A stretch of 64,000 nt of DNA from Haliclona indistincta (GCA_964017065.1 OZ024789.1:2972657-3036656); one strand, 5' to 3'; counted from the stretch's first letter, positions 43,545 through 55,507 are shown. Program-made: numbers and translations. The notes: generated by a model from the letters alone, not told the origin.

Positions 43545-45248
43545 ATGAATCTTCCAGTAATTTCAATTGTTATTTTCTGCTCTTTTGCGCTGAAAGTGTC
43601 TTTCATTGGGACTGATTTCTTCTTCTATCACCTGGGAACGCTTCATACTGTTCAAGTAGTCCTTACGGTTACTCATGCGGTAGTGTATCTTCTCTACCCT
43701 CTGCTGGGATGGCTGTCAGATGTCTACTTCACCAGATACAAGGTCATCAGATTAGCCTTTATCACTATGATCTTGGCAGCATTGGACTGTGTACTGGTTA
43801 CTTTAGCAATTGTATTTGACATCAGTTTAGAATACAACGAATTAGCAATCATTGTAATACTGATACTGGTGACTCCTGGAGTTCTAGCTGTCCTGTTAAG
43901 TCAGGGACTATTTGAGGCTAATGCTATTCAGTTTGGTATGGAGCAGTTGCTGGAAAGTTCATCAGATCAGCTGAGTTCGTTTGTCCACTGGTACTACTGG
44001 AGTAGCTATGGAGGACACTTCATTCTGTTCCTACTCCCAAGTGGAATAATTACATTCAATAGTAGCTTTGTAAAAGACTCATTGAAAAAATATCCAATGG
44101 ACGATTATATGATAGCTCGTCTTATATTCTGTATATTTCTGCTACAGCTAATACTAGCTGTTGTTGGACTAGTCATACTGCTATGCAACAAAGAGAGGCT
44201 CAACATTGAGAAGCCTGGTCATAATCCACTAGCGTTGATCTACAAGGTGCTGAAGTACGCATGGAAACACAAGGTTCCCGAAAATCGCAGTGCCTTCACT
44301 TACTGGGAAAATGACATCCCTCCTCGCATTGACCTCGGTAAGAGCAAGTATGGAGGACCATTCACCACTGAAGCGGTGGAGGACACCAAGTCATTTTTTC
44401 GCATACTTCTCCTTCTCTTCTCTCTACTGGGATTCCATCTATCAGGACATGGCTACTCAATCTTAAAGCAGCTTATGTTAACAGAGTGTCCAAATACTTG
44501 GTTACTTATTTTGATTGGAGACCCAATGAATCTAACAACAATTGTGATCTTCACATGTGTTCCCTTGTATCAACTGATCAATGCTCGTTATCGACAAAGA
44601 TACTTTCCTAACATATTCAAGAGAATGGGGCTGGGATTATTTTGTTGTCTACTGAAGGTGATTATTGAGACTACTTTACAAGCAACTCAGAAACATTATG
44701 CAATGAGCCGATGTAGAAATGTTTGTCCTTTGTTCAACTGCTATAGCCTGGTAACAGAAAGATATAATGGCAGCATCTTTGTTTGTGGCAATATAAACTG
44801 TACACCAGGTAACAGTATTTTCCTCATGCTGCTAGTGGTTCCTCAGATACTACAAGGACTGTCGTTTCTACTGGTGTTTATGAGTGCCATTGAGTTCATC
44901 TGTGCTCAGGCTCCTCTCCGACTGAAGGGACTGCTCATTGGTCTCTGGTATGCCTCTCTGTCAGTTCACTACCTACTGGTAGAGGTTCCTGATATTTATA
45001 TACCACTAACTGATGGTACTACGTGGGAAATCATTCAAGAAGTGAAGGCATTCCTGATTGCGCTCTCCTTGATCTTCTTTGCTTATGTTTCTGGACGATA
45101 TCGTTATCGAGTAAGAGATGAGGTGGTGAATGAGCAGTATCTTATTGAAGAGATATACGAGAGAGAGATTCGAATAGCATCAGAAATGGAAGAGAACGAA
45201 TTGTTGATTAGCTCAAGTGCTTCAACACAGCAATATGTGTACCACTAA
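43545..45248 (+). CDS. array member 10: POT/SLC15-like transporter, 567 aa
   Basis: Distinct N-terminus MNLPVISIVIFCSFALKVSFIGTD. Private changes in conserved blocks: LSQGLFEANAIQFGMEQLLE, ILLCNKERLNIEKPG, HKVPENRS, DLGKSKYGGPFTTEAVEDTK. The TM9-10 loop has SRCRNVCPLFNCYSL...FVCGNINCTPG, five cysteines, with an NGS sequon. The tail EENELLISSSASTQQYVYH fits the dileucine pattern. Its 5' flank and first 45 coding bases reappear, without the ATG, in front of member 14. Confidence 0.86.
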   Translation: MNLPVISIVIFCSFALKVSFIGTDFFFYHLGTLHTVQVVLTVTHAVVYLLYPLLGWLSDVYFTRYKVIRLAFITMILAALDCVLVTLAIVFDISLEYNELAIIVILILVTPGVLAVLLSQGLFEANAIQFGMEQLLESSSDQLSSFVHWYYWSSYGGHFILFLLPSGIITFNSSFVKDSLKKYPMDDYMIARLIFCIFLLQLILAVVGLVILLCNKERLNIEKPGHNPLALIYKVLKYAWKHKVPENRSAFTYWENDIPPRIDLGKSKYGGPFTTEAVEDTKSFFRILLLLFSLLGFHLSGHGYSILKQLMLTECPNTWLLILIGDPMNLTTIVIFTCVPLYQLINARYRQRYFPNIFKRMGLGLFCCLLKVIIETTLQATQKHYAMSRCRNVCPLFNCYSLVTERYNGSIFVCGNINCTPGNSIFLMLLVVPQILQGLSFLLVFMSAIEFICAQAPLRLKGLLIGLWYASLSVHYLLVEVPDIYIPLTDGTTWEIIQEVKAFLIALSLIFFAYVSGRYRYRVRDEVVNEQYLIEEIYEREIRIASEMEENELLISSSASTQQYVYH

Positions 45249-45570
45249 ACTAGAATATTATTGCAGCTTTAGTTTAAGAAAAAAATTTAGTAAAATTGAA
45301 TGTTTTCACCAAACATGGTAACATTCAACAATGCAGGTGGATCCCGTGGATATCATGCGAGGCATATCATTAAGTAGGTACAGTCATTATGACGCTATAG
45401 AAGTGCATGCGTTCTACTTCCATGTTTGTTTTTCTGTCTGTATAATTATATAAGTTATCCATAAAATGTTTACATAGCTAACTTACTGTTATCAATATTT
45501 GCCTCCATGCAAATGCAAACTTTCTACAAGAATTGCTCAACATTTCGCTCTGTGAGTAACTAGCTGCAGT
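45249..45570. other. spacer before member 11
   Basis: No gene. 'gtaggtacagtcattatgac', 'tttgtttttctgtctgt' and 'cgctctgtgagtaactagct' recur before member 16 (56450-56650), so this is the subtype-iv upstream block. Confidence 0.65.
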
Positions 45571-47300
45571 ATGAATCTCTCAGCAGCCTCAATCGTTGTC
45601 GTGTGTTCTTTGTTCATACGTACTACCATCTTTGGAACAGACATCTTTTCCTTCCACATGAAAAGTCTCCTTCAAATCTCTCGAGTATGCTTTGCAGGAA
45701 CACAAGCAATTGCATATCTTCTGTATCCTCTGCTGGGATGGCTGTCAGATGTCTACTTCACCAGATATAAAGTCATAAGATTGTCTTTTATTGTTGTGTG
45801 CATAGTAGAGGTTCTCAGTGTTTCTGCAACAATTGCAGTCTTAGTTGACAGTAATACATGTATAGTTTTCGAGAAAGTGGCAACAATTATACTTCTTTTG
45901 ATGGCTGTTCCATTGATTATCTCAATGCTTATCAGTCTGGGATTGTTTGAGGCTAATGCAATACAATTTGGTATGGATCAACTGCTGGAAAGCTCATCAG
46001 ATCAACTGAGTTCATTTATCAACTGGTACCACTGGAGTAGCCATGTAGGACATTTTATTCTGTTTTTAATTACAATAACAATGGTTGGTATTCACAGCAG
46101 TTGCTTGATACCAGCAACTAATACAACCTGTGAATGACTATATACAAGGTCACCTGATGTTCTGTGCAGTGTCATTGCATCTAGTTCTAGGTATTGCTGG
46201 ACTAGTTCTGCTCATACGTTACAAGAAAAGACTTAACATTGAGAAACCTGGTCATAATCCACTCAAGCTGATCTACAAGGTGCTGAAGTACGCATGGAAA
46301 CACAAGTTTCCTGAAAATCGCAGTGCCTTCACTTACTGGGAAAATGACATTCCTCCTCGCATTGACCTTGGTAAGAACAAGTATGGAGGACCATTCACCA
46401 CTGAGGAGGTGGAGGACACCAAGTCATTCTTTCGTATTCTCCTCCTTCTCTTCTCCCTACTGGGATTTCACTTCTCAGGACATGGCTACTCAACTGTACA
46501 GCATTTAATGATGAACGAGTGTCCTAATACTTGGTTGCTTATATTGATTGGAGACCCACTGAATCTTACAACAATTGTAATCTTCGCAGGCATTCCCTTG
46601 TATCAACTGAGTAATGAACGTTTTCGTCAGAGATATATTCCTAATATATTCAAGAGAATGGGGCTGGGACTACTCTGCTGTCTACTGAAGGTGATTATTG
46701 AGATAACTCTGAAGGTAACTCAAGAGCTTTATTCAAGTCAACAGTGTGGTAATGATTTCGCTCCACTAGTTAACTGTTACCGTATGATTTCAAAGGTAAA
46801 CTATAATGAAACTTGTGTCAACGCCCTCAGCATTGCTCACTGTACACCTGGTAATAGTATGTTCCTCATACTGCTAGTGGTTCCTCAGATACTACAAGGA
46901 CTGTCATTTCTACTGGTGTTTATGAGTGCCATTGAGTTCATCTGTGCTCAGGCTCCTCTCCGACTGAAGGGACTGCTCATTGGTCTCTGGTATGCCTCTG
47001 TCAGTTCACTACCTACTGGTAGAGGTACCTGATATTTATATACCACTAACTGATGGTACTACGTGGGAAATATTCGACGAAGTAAAGGCATTCCTGATTG
47101 CTCTCTCCTTGATCTTCTTTGCTAAAGTTTCTGGACGATATCGTTATCGAGTAAGAGATGAGGTGGTGAACTGGCAGTATCTTATTGAAGATATATATGA
47201 AAGGGAGTTTATAGCTGCAGCAGATATGCAAGAGGATGAAGATTCAGAAGACGACGATGAAAATGAAATGTTGATTACTTCAAGTGCACCCGCTCAGTAG
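45571..47300 (+). pseudogene. array member 11: transporter gene with two 2-bp deletions
   Basis: Subtype iv (MNLSAASIVVVCSLFIRTTIFGTD). Two frameshifts break it. Near 46123, 'aatacaacctg' stands where member 16 has 'aatatccaacctg'. Near 46996, 'gcctctgtcag' stands for 'gcctctctgtcag'. The second lies in a block that is otherwise almost invariant. The three pieces (45571-46137, about 46130-47032, about 46998-47300) together cover the whole protein. FAKVSG replaces FAYVSG. The tail has ENEMLI. Probably a young pseudogene, though assembly errors are possible. Confidence 0.85.
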
Positions 47301-48426
47301 TGTCACTGAACATAAAGGCATTAATATCAAATTATTAATTAATTTATGATTAGTTGTCAGCATCCATCTACAGTTTAGAGTGTATAGTCTTGTATGAATA
47401 TCATGGTTTTAATTATCATTGTTGCGAATGACTAATCAATTCATCACTGCACTTGATCAGTAAAATCTTAAATTTTGGGTGAATCAAACAAGCGTTGCAT
47501 GGCTTATGAATATTACACTGTTTGAACCCCCAGGGCCCTGGATCCTTTACTGCCTTGTAAAGAATGTTTTTTCATGTGATTTTAAAGTGCAAAAACATGC
47601 CTACCTCCAGCCTACCTCTCTAATCTAGAAACCATTGGGAATTCAAATTTTCAGATTTTTGGAATAGCAAAAACCAATTTCTATACGTATTGTAGGCTAC
47701 CATATTGGCTGTGCAATGAAAGTAAGCATGCTGGTTGACTATTCCTGTACTTCATGTATGGTTGGAACAAGGTAAACATGGAGTATATAGCAAGGTTCTC
47801 CTTTCTGTTGTGTACATGATGGTACTTAGATCACAACGAAATCACCTGCAGTGTTCGGCTTGCATGTAAATGGGATGTGATCCGCGGATTGTATCTGGGT
47901 TGGAGTAATCTGGATTGGGTGTGTATAAACGGGGCTATATAGACACTATAGACTACATAACATAAACCCTAAACCTATAGTGGTTTTGATGAATTTCAAA
48001 GTGAATTTTTGTGACATCATTCCTTTTGGGAGGTCTTAAAATAATTTAGCTTATACTTCATGTTTGGTCCAATGACCACAAGGATGTGCAAATGGCAGAT
48101 AAAGCCAAAACCATGGACAATTGTTTCATTGACCTTTGACTGCGCTAATGCTGAAAATACAGATACATGCATGTACTGGACATCTGTTCTGGATTCTGAA
48201 CAATGGCTCTTGATTATTGATGAAAGAAAAACAACAGAGAAACCAAGGAATGTTCATGTACAAACAATCATATGTATCCTTATGCACACATTCATGTTTA
48301 TATTCAACAGAGTCTTGTCATCTTATTCAGTCATCATTACTTTGCATGACGAAACATTTAGCAGTACACTATAGTCACAGATGTCTGTATCAACACGTCA
48401 AATAGATGAATGATTCTATAGTAACG
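47301..48426. other. spacer before member 12
   Basis: About 1.1 kb without a convincing gene. A 104-codon frame at 48060-48374 shows no domain or family signature. The aligned start of member 12 is 48427; an ATG at 48406 would add seven residues. Confidence 0.55.
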
Positions 48427-50130
48427 ATGAACTTTGCTGCAGCCTACATCGTTGTTCTTTGTTCGTTTGCAATAAAAGTCTCTTTAGTTGGAAATGACAA
48501 CATCTTTTATCACATGGAAACATTTCATCCCATAATCCTTGTAGGAATCCATGCCACAGCTTATCTACTCTATCCTCTGCTGGGATGGCTTTCAGATATC
48601 AACTTCACAAGGTACAAGGTCATTAGATTGGCGTTCATCATGATGATCTTGGCAGCAATAGATTGTTTTCTAGTTGCGCTTGCAATTTTAATAGATACGA
48701 GCATAGTTCATGATAAACTAAAATTTATCATACTAATGGCATTTGGAACTCCAGGAGTTCTACTAATCCTGATAAGTTTGGGACTGTTTGAGGCTAATGC
48801 TATTCAGTTTGGTATGGATCAGCTATTGGAAAGCTCATCAGATCAGCTGAGTTCTTTTATTCACTGGTATTACTGGAGTAGCAATTTAGGATGTTTCATA
48901 ATGTATTTAATGGAAATAGGAATAATTGCTATCAACAGCAGCTACACAGGTGATTTAAACACTAAAGCATATCCAATTGGTGACTACGCCTTGCAACGTT
49001 GTCTTATTTGTATAACACTGCTACAGCTAATACTAGCTATTGTAGGACTGATTGTGCTGATACGCTACAAGAAGAGACTTAACATTGAGAAACCTGGTCA
49101 TAATCCACTCAAGCTGATCTACAAGGTGCTGAAGTATGCATGGAAACACAAGTTTCCTGAAAATCGCAGTGCCTTCACTTACTGGGAAAATGACATTCCT
49201 CCTCGCATTGATCTTGGTAAGAACAAGTATGGAGGACCATTCACCACTGAGGAGGTGGAGGACACCAAGTCGTTCTTTCGTATTCTCCTCCTTTTATTCT
49301 CTCTACTTGGATTCCAACTATCAGGACATGGCTACTCAACTGCACAACAGCTAATGATGAATGAGTGTCCTAATACTTGGCTGTTTCTTTTAACAGGAGA
49401 CCCAATGAACTTTACCACGATCGTAATCTTCACAGGTATTCCCTTGTATAAACTGATCAATGCTCACTATCATCAGAGATACATTCCCAACATACTCAAG
49501 AGAATGGGGCTGGGACTACTCTGCTGTCTACTGAAGGTGATTATTGAGATTATCTTGCAGGTAACTCAGAAAAATTATGCAACTGAACAGTGCAGTAATT
49601 ATTGCCCGTTTGTCGACTGCTACAACTTGATCACAAAGGCAACAGTCAATACCTATTTAGGCTGTGGAAATTTAAATTGTACACCTGGTAACAGTATATT
49701 CCTCATACTGCTAGTGGTTCCTCAGATACTACAAGGACTGTCGTTTCTACTGGTGTTTATGAGTGCCATTGAGTTCATCTGTGCTCAGGCTCCTCTCCGA
49801 ATGAAGGGACTGCTCATTGGTCTCTGGTATGCCTCTCTGTCAGTTCACTACCTACTGGTAGAGGTTCCTGATATTTATATACCACTAACTGATGGTACTA
49901 CGTGGGAAATCATTCAAGAAGTGAAGGCATTCCTGATTGCTCTCTCCTTGATCTTCTTTGCTTACGTTTCTGGACGATATCGTTATCGAGTAAGAGATGA
50001 GGTGGTGAATGAGCAGTATCTTATTGAAGAAATATACGAGCGAGAGATTCTAATTGCAGCAGAAATGGAAGATGACGATGACGATGATAGTGAATCATTC
50101 ATTTGCTCAAATGCATCAATACAGCAATAG
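48427..50130 (+). CDS. array member 12: POT/SLC15-like transporter, 567 aa
   Basis: Subtype ii with a distinct TM1, SFAIKVSLVGND, and WLSDINFTRYKVIR. An in-frame ATG at 48406 could give 574 aa. HYHQRYIPNILKRMG replaces RYRQRYIPNIFKRMG. The TM9-10 loop is of the five-cysteine type. The tail is strongly acidic (EMEDDDDDDSESF) and lacks the dileucine motif present in most members. Its 3' flank (50131 onward) recurs after members 14 and 16. Confidence 0.86.
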   Translation: MNFAAAYIVVLCSFAIKVSLVGNDNIFYHMETFHPIILVGIHATAYLLYPLLGWLSDINFTRYKVIRLAFIMMILAAIDCFLVALAILIDTSIVHDKLKFIILMAFGTPGVLLILISLGLFEANAIQFGMDQLLESSSDQLSSFIHWYYWSSNLGCFIMYLMEIGIIAINSSYTGDLNTKAYPIGDYALQRCLICITLLQLILAIVGLIVLIRYKKRLNIEKPGHNPLKLIYKVLKYAWKHKFPENRSAFTYWENDIPPRIDLGKNKYGGPFTTEEVEDTKSFFRILLLLFSLLGFQLSGHGYSTAQQLMMNECPNTWLFLLTGDPMNFTTIVIFTGIPLYKLINAHYHQRYIPNILKRMGLGLLCCLLKVIIEIILQVTQKNYATEQCSNYCPFVDCYNLITKATVNTYLGCGNLNCTPGNSIFLILLVVPQILQGLSFLLVFMSAIEFICAQAPLRMKGLLIGLWYASLSVHYLLVEVPDIYIPLTDGTTWEIIQEVKAFLIALSLIFFAYVSGRYRYRVRDEVVNEQYLIEEIYEREILIAAEMEDDDDDDSESFICSNASIQQ

Positions 50131-51058
50131 ATGCAACAATTTTATTCACACTCACTGAAAATGATTACACATGCACTTGCAAAATATGCATCATAATGCA
50201 TGCGACTCAGAAGTAACTTGTGAATTGAATCATTAATAATTATAATTTAGCAATTTTATAAAATCTTTGAATTGGCAAGTATACTAATTTTAGCATTTCC
50301 TTAAAATTTATAAACTATGCAATAAAATTTTGAGTGTATACTATTTTTTAGCGAATGTGACTAAAATCAGTACCCGCTAATAATAGTAACAGTAAGGTAA
50401 TTTACTTTATTGTAGGTTAGTCAAATAATTTATGAGTCTTAAGCACTCTTCGTCTCTCTTGTTGCATGTATATAATTCTAGCATATCCCATTGTGTTTTT
50501 GCATGGCTTTGGCAACAACATGCGACACAGGTTATCAAAACATAGATTCAATGTGAAATATTAAACATAAAGCATTTTTGTCACAATAATTATAATGAAG
50601 AAACTGAAAAAGGAACAATTAAAAACTTTATAAACTGTAAACATAGAAAATCGTGTGCGGATGCTATAAACCGTACCACAGCGTACAAGTAACTTAAAAA
50701 CCTTATCAATGCAGCAATATTTTTGATTTCACTGCTTTCTACATGTAACTGCATCTAGTGTCAATTTATCATCAGTCAGTTTATTTTGTATTCTGTTTTA
50801 GCTATAGTTATGACATTGCGGTTATGTTTTAGAGTACAAAGTGTATACGTACCATTTTATGTAGAATTGTACATACACTATTCACATGTTTTGAAAGCCA
50901 CTGCTATTGAAAAACTTCTAAATTGTTCCAACAAAGTCATGTTATGTACATACTTGTAACTAATCATGCATACGTAACTCAAACTATTTCCTATACGAAA
51001 GTATATAGCTGTTGAGTGACTCTACACATCATTCAGTGACCAAGACAACTACTGCAGT
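50131..51058. repeat. duplicated flank, copy 1
   Basis: Non-coding. The block from 'atgcatcataatgcatgcga' through 'catctagtgtcaatttatca' is repeated at 53992-54760 and, partly, at 63515-64000. It ends in the subtype-iii upstream region. An AATAAA lies near 50321. Confidence 0.85.
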
Positions 51059-51200
51059 ATGAAACTTCAAGCAACTCATACTGTTGTTGTTCTGTGTGCA
51101 TTTTTGATAAGAACATCTCTTATTGGAACAGACAACTATATTTATCACACAGGAAATCGTCTTCAAATCACTCTGTTACTTCTGGCTGTATCTCAAGCCA
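51059..51200 (+). pseudogene. array fragment 13: first ~47 codons of a subtype-iii gene
   Basis: MKLQATHTVVVLCAFLIRT through LLLLAVSQA matches members 9 and 15, then breaks at 'caagcca'. What follows is a palindrome and a truncated foldback-element copy, and after that the 3' flank of a subtype-iii gene. The body of the gene has been lost. Confidence 0.85.
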
Positions 51201-51267
51201 GAAGTATTATCGCAAACGAACAAAAAACAGTGCAGTTATTATGCCTCGTTATAACAGTGCGGTATAA

Positions 51268-51318
51268 CGGCGGTTATTATGCCTCGTGGCTCCGCCCACC
51301 GAGGCATAATAACCGCCG
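51268..51318. repeat. 19-bp perfect palindrome with 13-nt loop
   Basis: CGGCGGTTATTATGCCTCG and CGAGGCATAATAACCGCCG enclose TGGCTCCGCCCAC. The loop and right arm recur near 4318-4340. The outer words CGGCGGTTAT and ACCGCCGTAC also occur in the foldback element, so this may be a second element inserted into copy G. Confidence 0.75.
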
Positions 51319-51918
51319 TACAGGTCTACAAGCAAGTGTGGGCGGGGCTCGTATGCACTGCATACATGCATGCGTAGGCGAGCTGATATTAGCCTCGTCC
51401 CCAGGCTCTCCGTGGGTGTGGCTAAGCTGATATGTACAGCATAACAATTATTTTAGCTAGAAGTTTAAACTGTTAATAATAAAGAAAAGCCGTCAACAAC
51501 AGGAAAAATAAACCAATGGTGGAAACAAAGATGGCTCAGTATGTGCATGATATTGAACTGCACTTCACTCAACAACAAAAAAGGACACTGGTCCACAATG
51601 TAAACTAACAAGGAACAAGCATGGAATGGTAAAACGATTGACTTGCTAACAGACCATAGATTCCTACATCAGTGGCTGTACATAGATCAATGTTTTGTCA
51701 CAAGCCGGCTGAATGCACGTCAGGTGTCAGTCAACAGTAACTAGCTGAACTAGCTATAATCAGCAAAATTGCAAAGCAACCACTGATGTAGGGATCTATT
51801 GTCTGTTAGCAAGTCAATCGTTTTACCATTCCATGCTTGTTCCTTGTTAGTTTATATTGTGGACCAGTGGTAGATTTCACAGCCCTACATCCTTTTGATT
51901 TCAATAGAAATCTTTTTG
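51310..51918 (-). mobile_element. foldback/hairpin element, copy G (partial, minus strand)
   Basis: Keeps the interior from the ACCGCCGTAC segment and both foldback arms. The outer arm is shortened at both ends, and a duplication 'gagctgatattagcc...gctgatatgtacagc' adds about 50 bp. The hairpin end is missing. It occupies the breakpoint of fragment 13. Confidence 0.82.
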
Positions 51919-52217
51919 GTAATAGTATACTGCTCGATTCATTGTACACAGTCTATTATACACACATCTATACATGTATATCTTAGCTAAAAGGATTTCA
52001 TGTATATTATCAGCTAACTCATTACAATCATAATAATAACTATCTTTGTTATTTGAATCTATAAACACTTGAATACACAACTGCTGTACATGCTATGTAC
52101 ATGTTTTTTTTGTCTTATTTGACACGCTTGAAGTGTAAGTGTGTAAATAGTTAACTTTTCACTTTTCATATCATATTATTATAGTGTCAAAATCACACCA
52201 CCTCACATCTGGCAGCG
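51919..52217. other. subtype-iii 3' flank joined to member-10-type 5' flank
   Basis: 51920-52110 matches 42040-42230. 52120-52217 matches 43451-43544, including 'cacatctggcagcgat'. No gene. Confidence 0.7.
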
Positions 52218-54007
52218 ATAAATCTTCCAGTAATTTCAATTGTTATCTTGTGCTCTTTTGCAGTACCGATGAATCTTGCTGCAGCCTATATAGTTGTTTT
52301 TTGTTCGTTTGCGATAAAATTCTCTGTAGTTGGAAATGATAACATCTTTTATCACATCAAAACACTTCTTCCCATAACAAGGGTAATCCTTGTAGGAATC
52401 CATGCCACAGCTTATCTACTTTATCCTCTGCTGGGATGGCTATCGGATGTCAAGTTCATAAGGTACAATGTCATTAGACTGGCTTTCATCATGATGATCT
52501 TGGCAGCATTGGATTGTTTTCTAATTATGCTGACAATTTTAATAGATATGAGCATAGTTCATGATAAAATAAAATCTATCATAGCAATAGCAATGGGAAC
52601 TCCAGGAGTTCTAAAATCCTGATAAGTCTGGGATTGTTCGAGGCTAATGTTATTCAGTTTGGTATGGATCAGCTGTTGGAAAACTCGTCGGATCAGCTGA
52701 GTTCTTTTATTCACTGGTACTACTGGAGTAATAACTTAGGGCGTTTCATACTGTTCTTAATGGAAATGGGAATAATTGCTATCAACAGCAGCTACACAGG
52801 TGATTTAAACACTAAACCATATCCAATTGGTGACTACGCCTTGCAACGTTCCCTTGTTTGTATAACACTGCTACAACTAATACTAGCTGTTGCTGGACTA
52901 GTGATGATAATAAGATACAAGAAGAAACTCACTATTGAGAAACCTGGTCATAATCCACTCAAGCTGATCTACAAGGTGCTGATTTATGCATGGAAACACA
53001 AGTTTCCTGAAAATCGCAGTGCCTTCACTTACTGGGAAAATGACATTCCTCCTCGCATTGACCTTGGTAAGGAAAAATATGGAGGACCATTCACCACTGA
53101 GGAGGTGGAGGACACCAAGTCATTCTTTCGTATTCTCCTCCTTTTATTCTCTCTACTGGGATTCCATCTATCAGGACATGGATACTCAACTGCACAACAG
53201 CTAATGATGAATGAGTGTCCTAATACTTGGTTGTATACTTTAACAGGAGACCCGATGAACCTCACTACGATTGTAATCTTCACAGGTATTCCCTTGTATC
53301 AACTGATCAATGCTCATTATCGTCAGAAATACGTTCCCAACATATTCAAGAGAATGGGGCTGGGACTACTCTGCTGTCTACTGAAGGTGATTATTGAACT
53401 TGTTTTGCAGTTAACACAAAATCTCTATGCAACTGAACAGTGCAGCAATTATTGTCCGTTTGTCGACTGCTACAACTTAATCACGAAAGCAAATAAATTT
53501 GACTACTATGGCTGCGGCGGCAAATTAAACTGTACACCTGGCAACAGTATTTTCTTGATACTGCTAGTGGTTCCTCAGATACTACAAGGACTGTCATTTC
53601 TACTGGTGTTTATGAGTGCCATTGAGTTTATCTGTGCTCAGGCTCCTCTCCGACTGAAGGGACTGCTCATTGGTCTCTGGTACGCCTCTCTGTCAGTTCA
53701 CTACCTACTGGTAGAGGTTCCTGATATTTATATACCACTAACTGATGGTACTACGTGGGAAATATTCGAGGAAGTAAAGGCATTCCTGATTGCTCTCTCC
53801 TTGATCTTCTTTGCTTATGTTTCTGGACGATATCGTTATCGAGTAAGAGATGAAGTGGTGAACTGGCAGTATCTTATTGAAGAAATATACGAGCGAGAGT
53901 TTCTAATTGCAGCAGAAATGGAAGATGACGATGACGATGACGATGATAGTGAATCGTTCATTCGCTCAAATGCATCAACACATGCACTTGCAAAATATGC
54001 ATCATAA
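52218..54007 (+). pseudogene. array member 14: chimeric, frameshifted transporter gene
   Basis: Three lesions. First, the 5' end is from a member-10-type gene with its ATG changed to ATA at 52218 (INLPVISIVILCSFA), joined in frame to a subtype-ii start at 52269 (MNLAAAYIV). Second, a one-base loss near 52613 ('gttctaaaatcc' for 'gttctactaatcc' in member 12) shifts the frame before LFEANV. Third, about 48 bp around the usual stop codon are missing, so the frame reads on into the former 3' UTR (STHALAKYAS-stop at 54007). Apart from these lesions, 52634-54007 is open and close to member 12 (EMEDDDDDDDDSESF tail). Confidence 0.85.
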
Positions 54008-54986
54008 TGCATGCGACTTAGAAGTAACTTGTGAATTGAATCATTTATAGTTATAATTTGGCAATTTTACAAAATCTTTGAATTGGCGAGTATACTAATT
54101 TTAGCGTTTCCTGAAATTTTATAAACTATGCAATAAAATGTTGAGTGTACTATTTTTAGCGAATATGACTAAAATCAGTACCTGCTAATAATAATAACAG
54201 TAAGGTAATTTACTTCGTACCATAGGAAGCCTTTTTTTCAAAGGCACCACCAGTGGTGTATTTCAGATATGCCATGGAAAGTCACATGATTTCCTGTGGA
54301 ATAACTGGATATTCCATGGGAAATCATGTGATTTCCTGTGGTATATCTGGATATTACTCCCAATGGGCAAAAAACGATCATAGAAATGCTTCTCTTATTG
54401 CATGTATATAATTCTAGCATATCCCATTGTGTTTTTGCAAGGCTTTTGCAATCACATGCGACACAGGTTATCAAAACATTGATTCAATGTGAAATATTAA
54501 ACATAAAGCATTTTTGTCACAATAATTATAAAGAAGAAACTGAAAAAGGAACAATAAAAAACTTTTTTTATAAACTGTAAACATAGAAAATCGTGTGCGG
54601 ATGCTATAAACCGTACCACAGCGTACAAGTAACTTTAAAACCTTATCAATGCAGCAATATTTTTGATTTCACTGCTTTCAAAATGTAACTGCATCTAGTG
54701 TCAATTTATCATCAGTCAGTTTATTTTGTATTCTGTTTTAGCTATAGTTACGACATTGCAGTTATGTTTTAGAGTACAAAGTGTATACCATTTTATGTAG
54801 AATTGTACATACACTATTCAAATGTTTTGAAAGCCACTGCTACTGAATAACTGCCAAATTGTTCCATCAAAGTCATGTTATGTACATACTTATAACTAAT
54901 CATATCTCAAACTATTTCCTATACGAAAGTATATAGCTGTTGAGTGACTCTACACATCATTCAGTGACCAAGACATCTACTGCAGT
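54008..54986. repeat. duplicated flank, copy 2
   Basis: Non-coding repeat of the 50131-51058 flank, with an extra segment at about 54220-54380 that has its own short inverted words ('catgtgatttcctgtgg' and 'tccatgggaaatcatg'). It ends at the start of fragment 15. Confidence 0.85.
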
Positions 54987-55303
54987 ATGAAACTTCAAGC
55001 AACTCATATTGTTGTTGTTCTATGTGCATTTTTGATAAGAACATCTCTTATTGGAACAGACAACTATAATTATTTATCATACAGGAAATCGTCTTCAAAT
55101 CACTCTGTTGCTTCTGGAAGTATCTCAAGCCATTGCTTATCTTCTCTATCCTCTGCTGGGATGGCTGTCAGATGTCTACTTCACCAGATACAAAGTAATC
55201 AGATTCATTTTTATTGCAATGACCATTGGAGAAGCAATGGTTGCTTTGGTAGCTCTATCAATTTTGATGGATGACAAGCTAGTTTACAAAAAGTATCAAC
55301 AAC
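54987..55303 (+). pseudogene. array fragment 15: ~105 codons of a subtype-iii gene, frameshifted
   Basis: Begins MKLQATHIVVVLCAFLIRT. A 4-bp insertion near 55070 ('actataattatttatc' against 'actatatttatc' in fragment 13) shifts the frame. Homology resumes (QITLLLLEVSQAIAYLLYPLLGWLSDVYFTRYKVIR) and stops at about 55303, within the segment equal to member 9 'VPTI'. The rest of the gene is absent. Confidence 0.85.
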
Positions 55304-55507
55304 TGACCAGTTCAACAATGAAGCACCAAAGCGGTGCTGATGCCTCGGTGCAGTCATAAAACTAAAAGTTACAAAAACATACACAAACAGAACTATCTAC
55401 TATTCCATAAAATGACTGTAAACTATCCACCATTCTACAAACACAACAACAGCTGCAGATGCATGTATACATGATTTCTGTACAGCAATCAATACGAAGT
55501 TCACAAA

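Noticed and set aside
48060..48374. 104-aa gene upstream of member 12
   Set aside because: No recognisable domain, no repeat in other spacers, composition like non-coding DNA.
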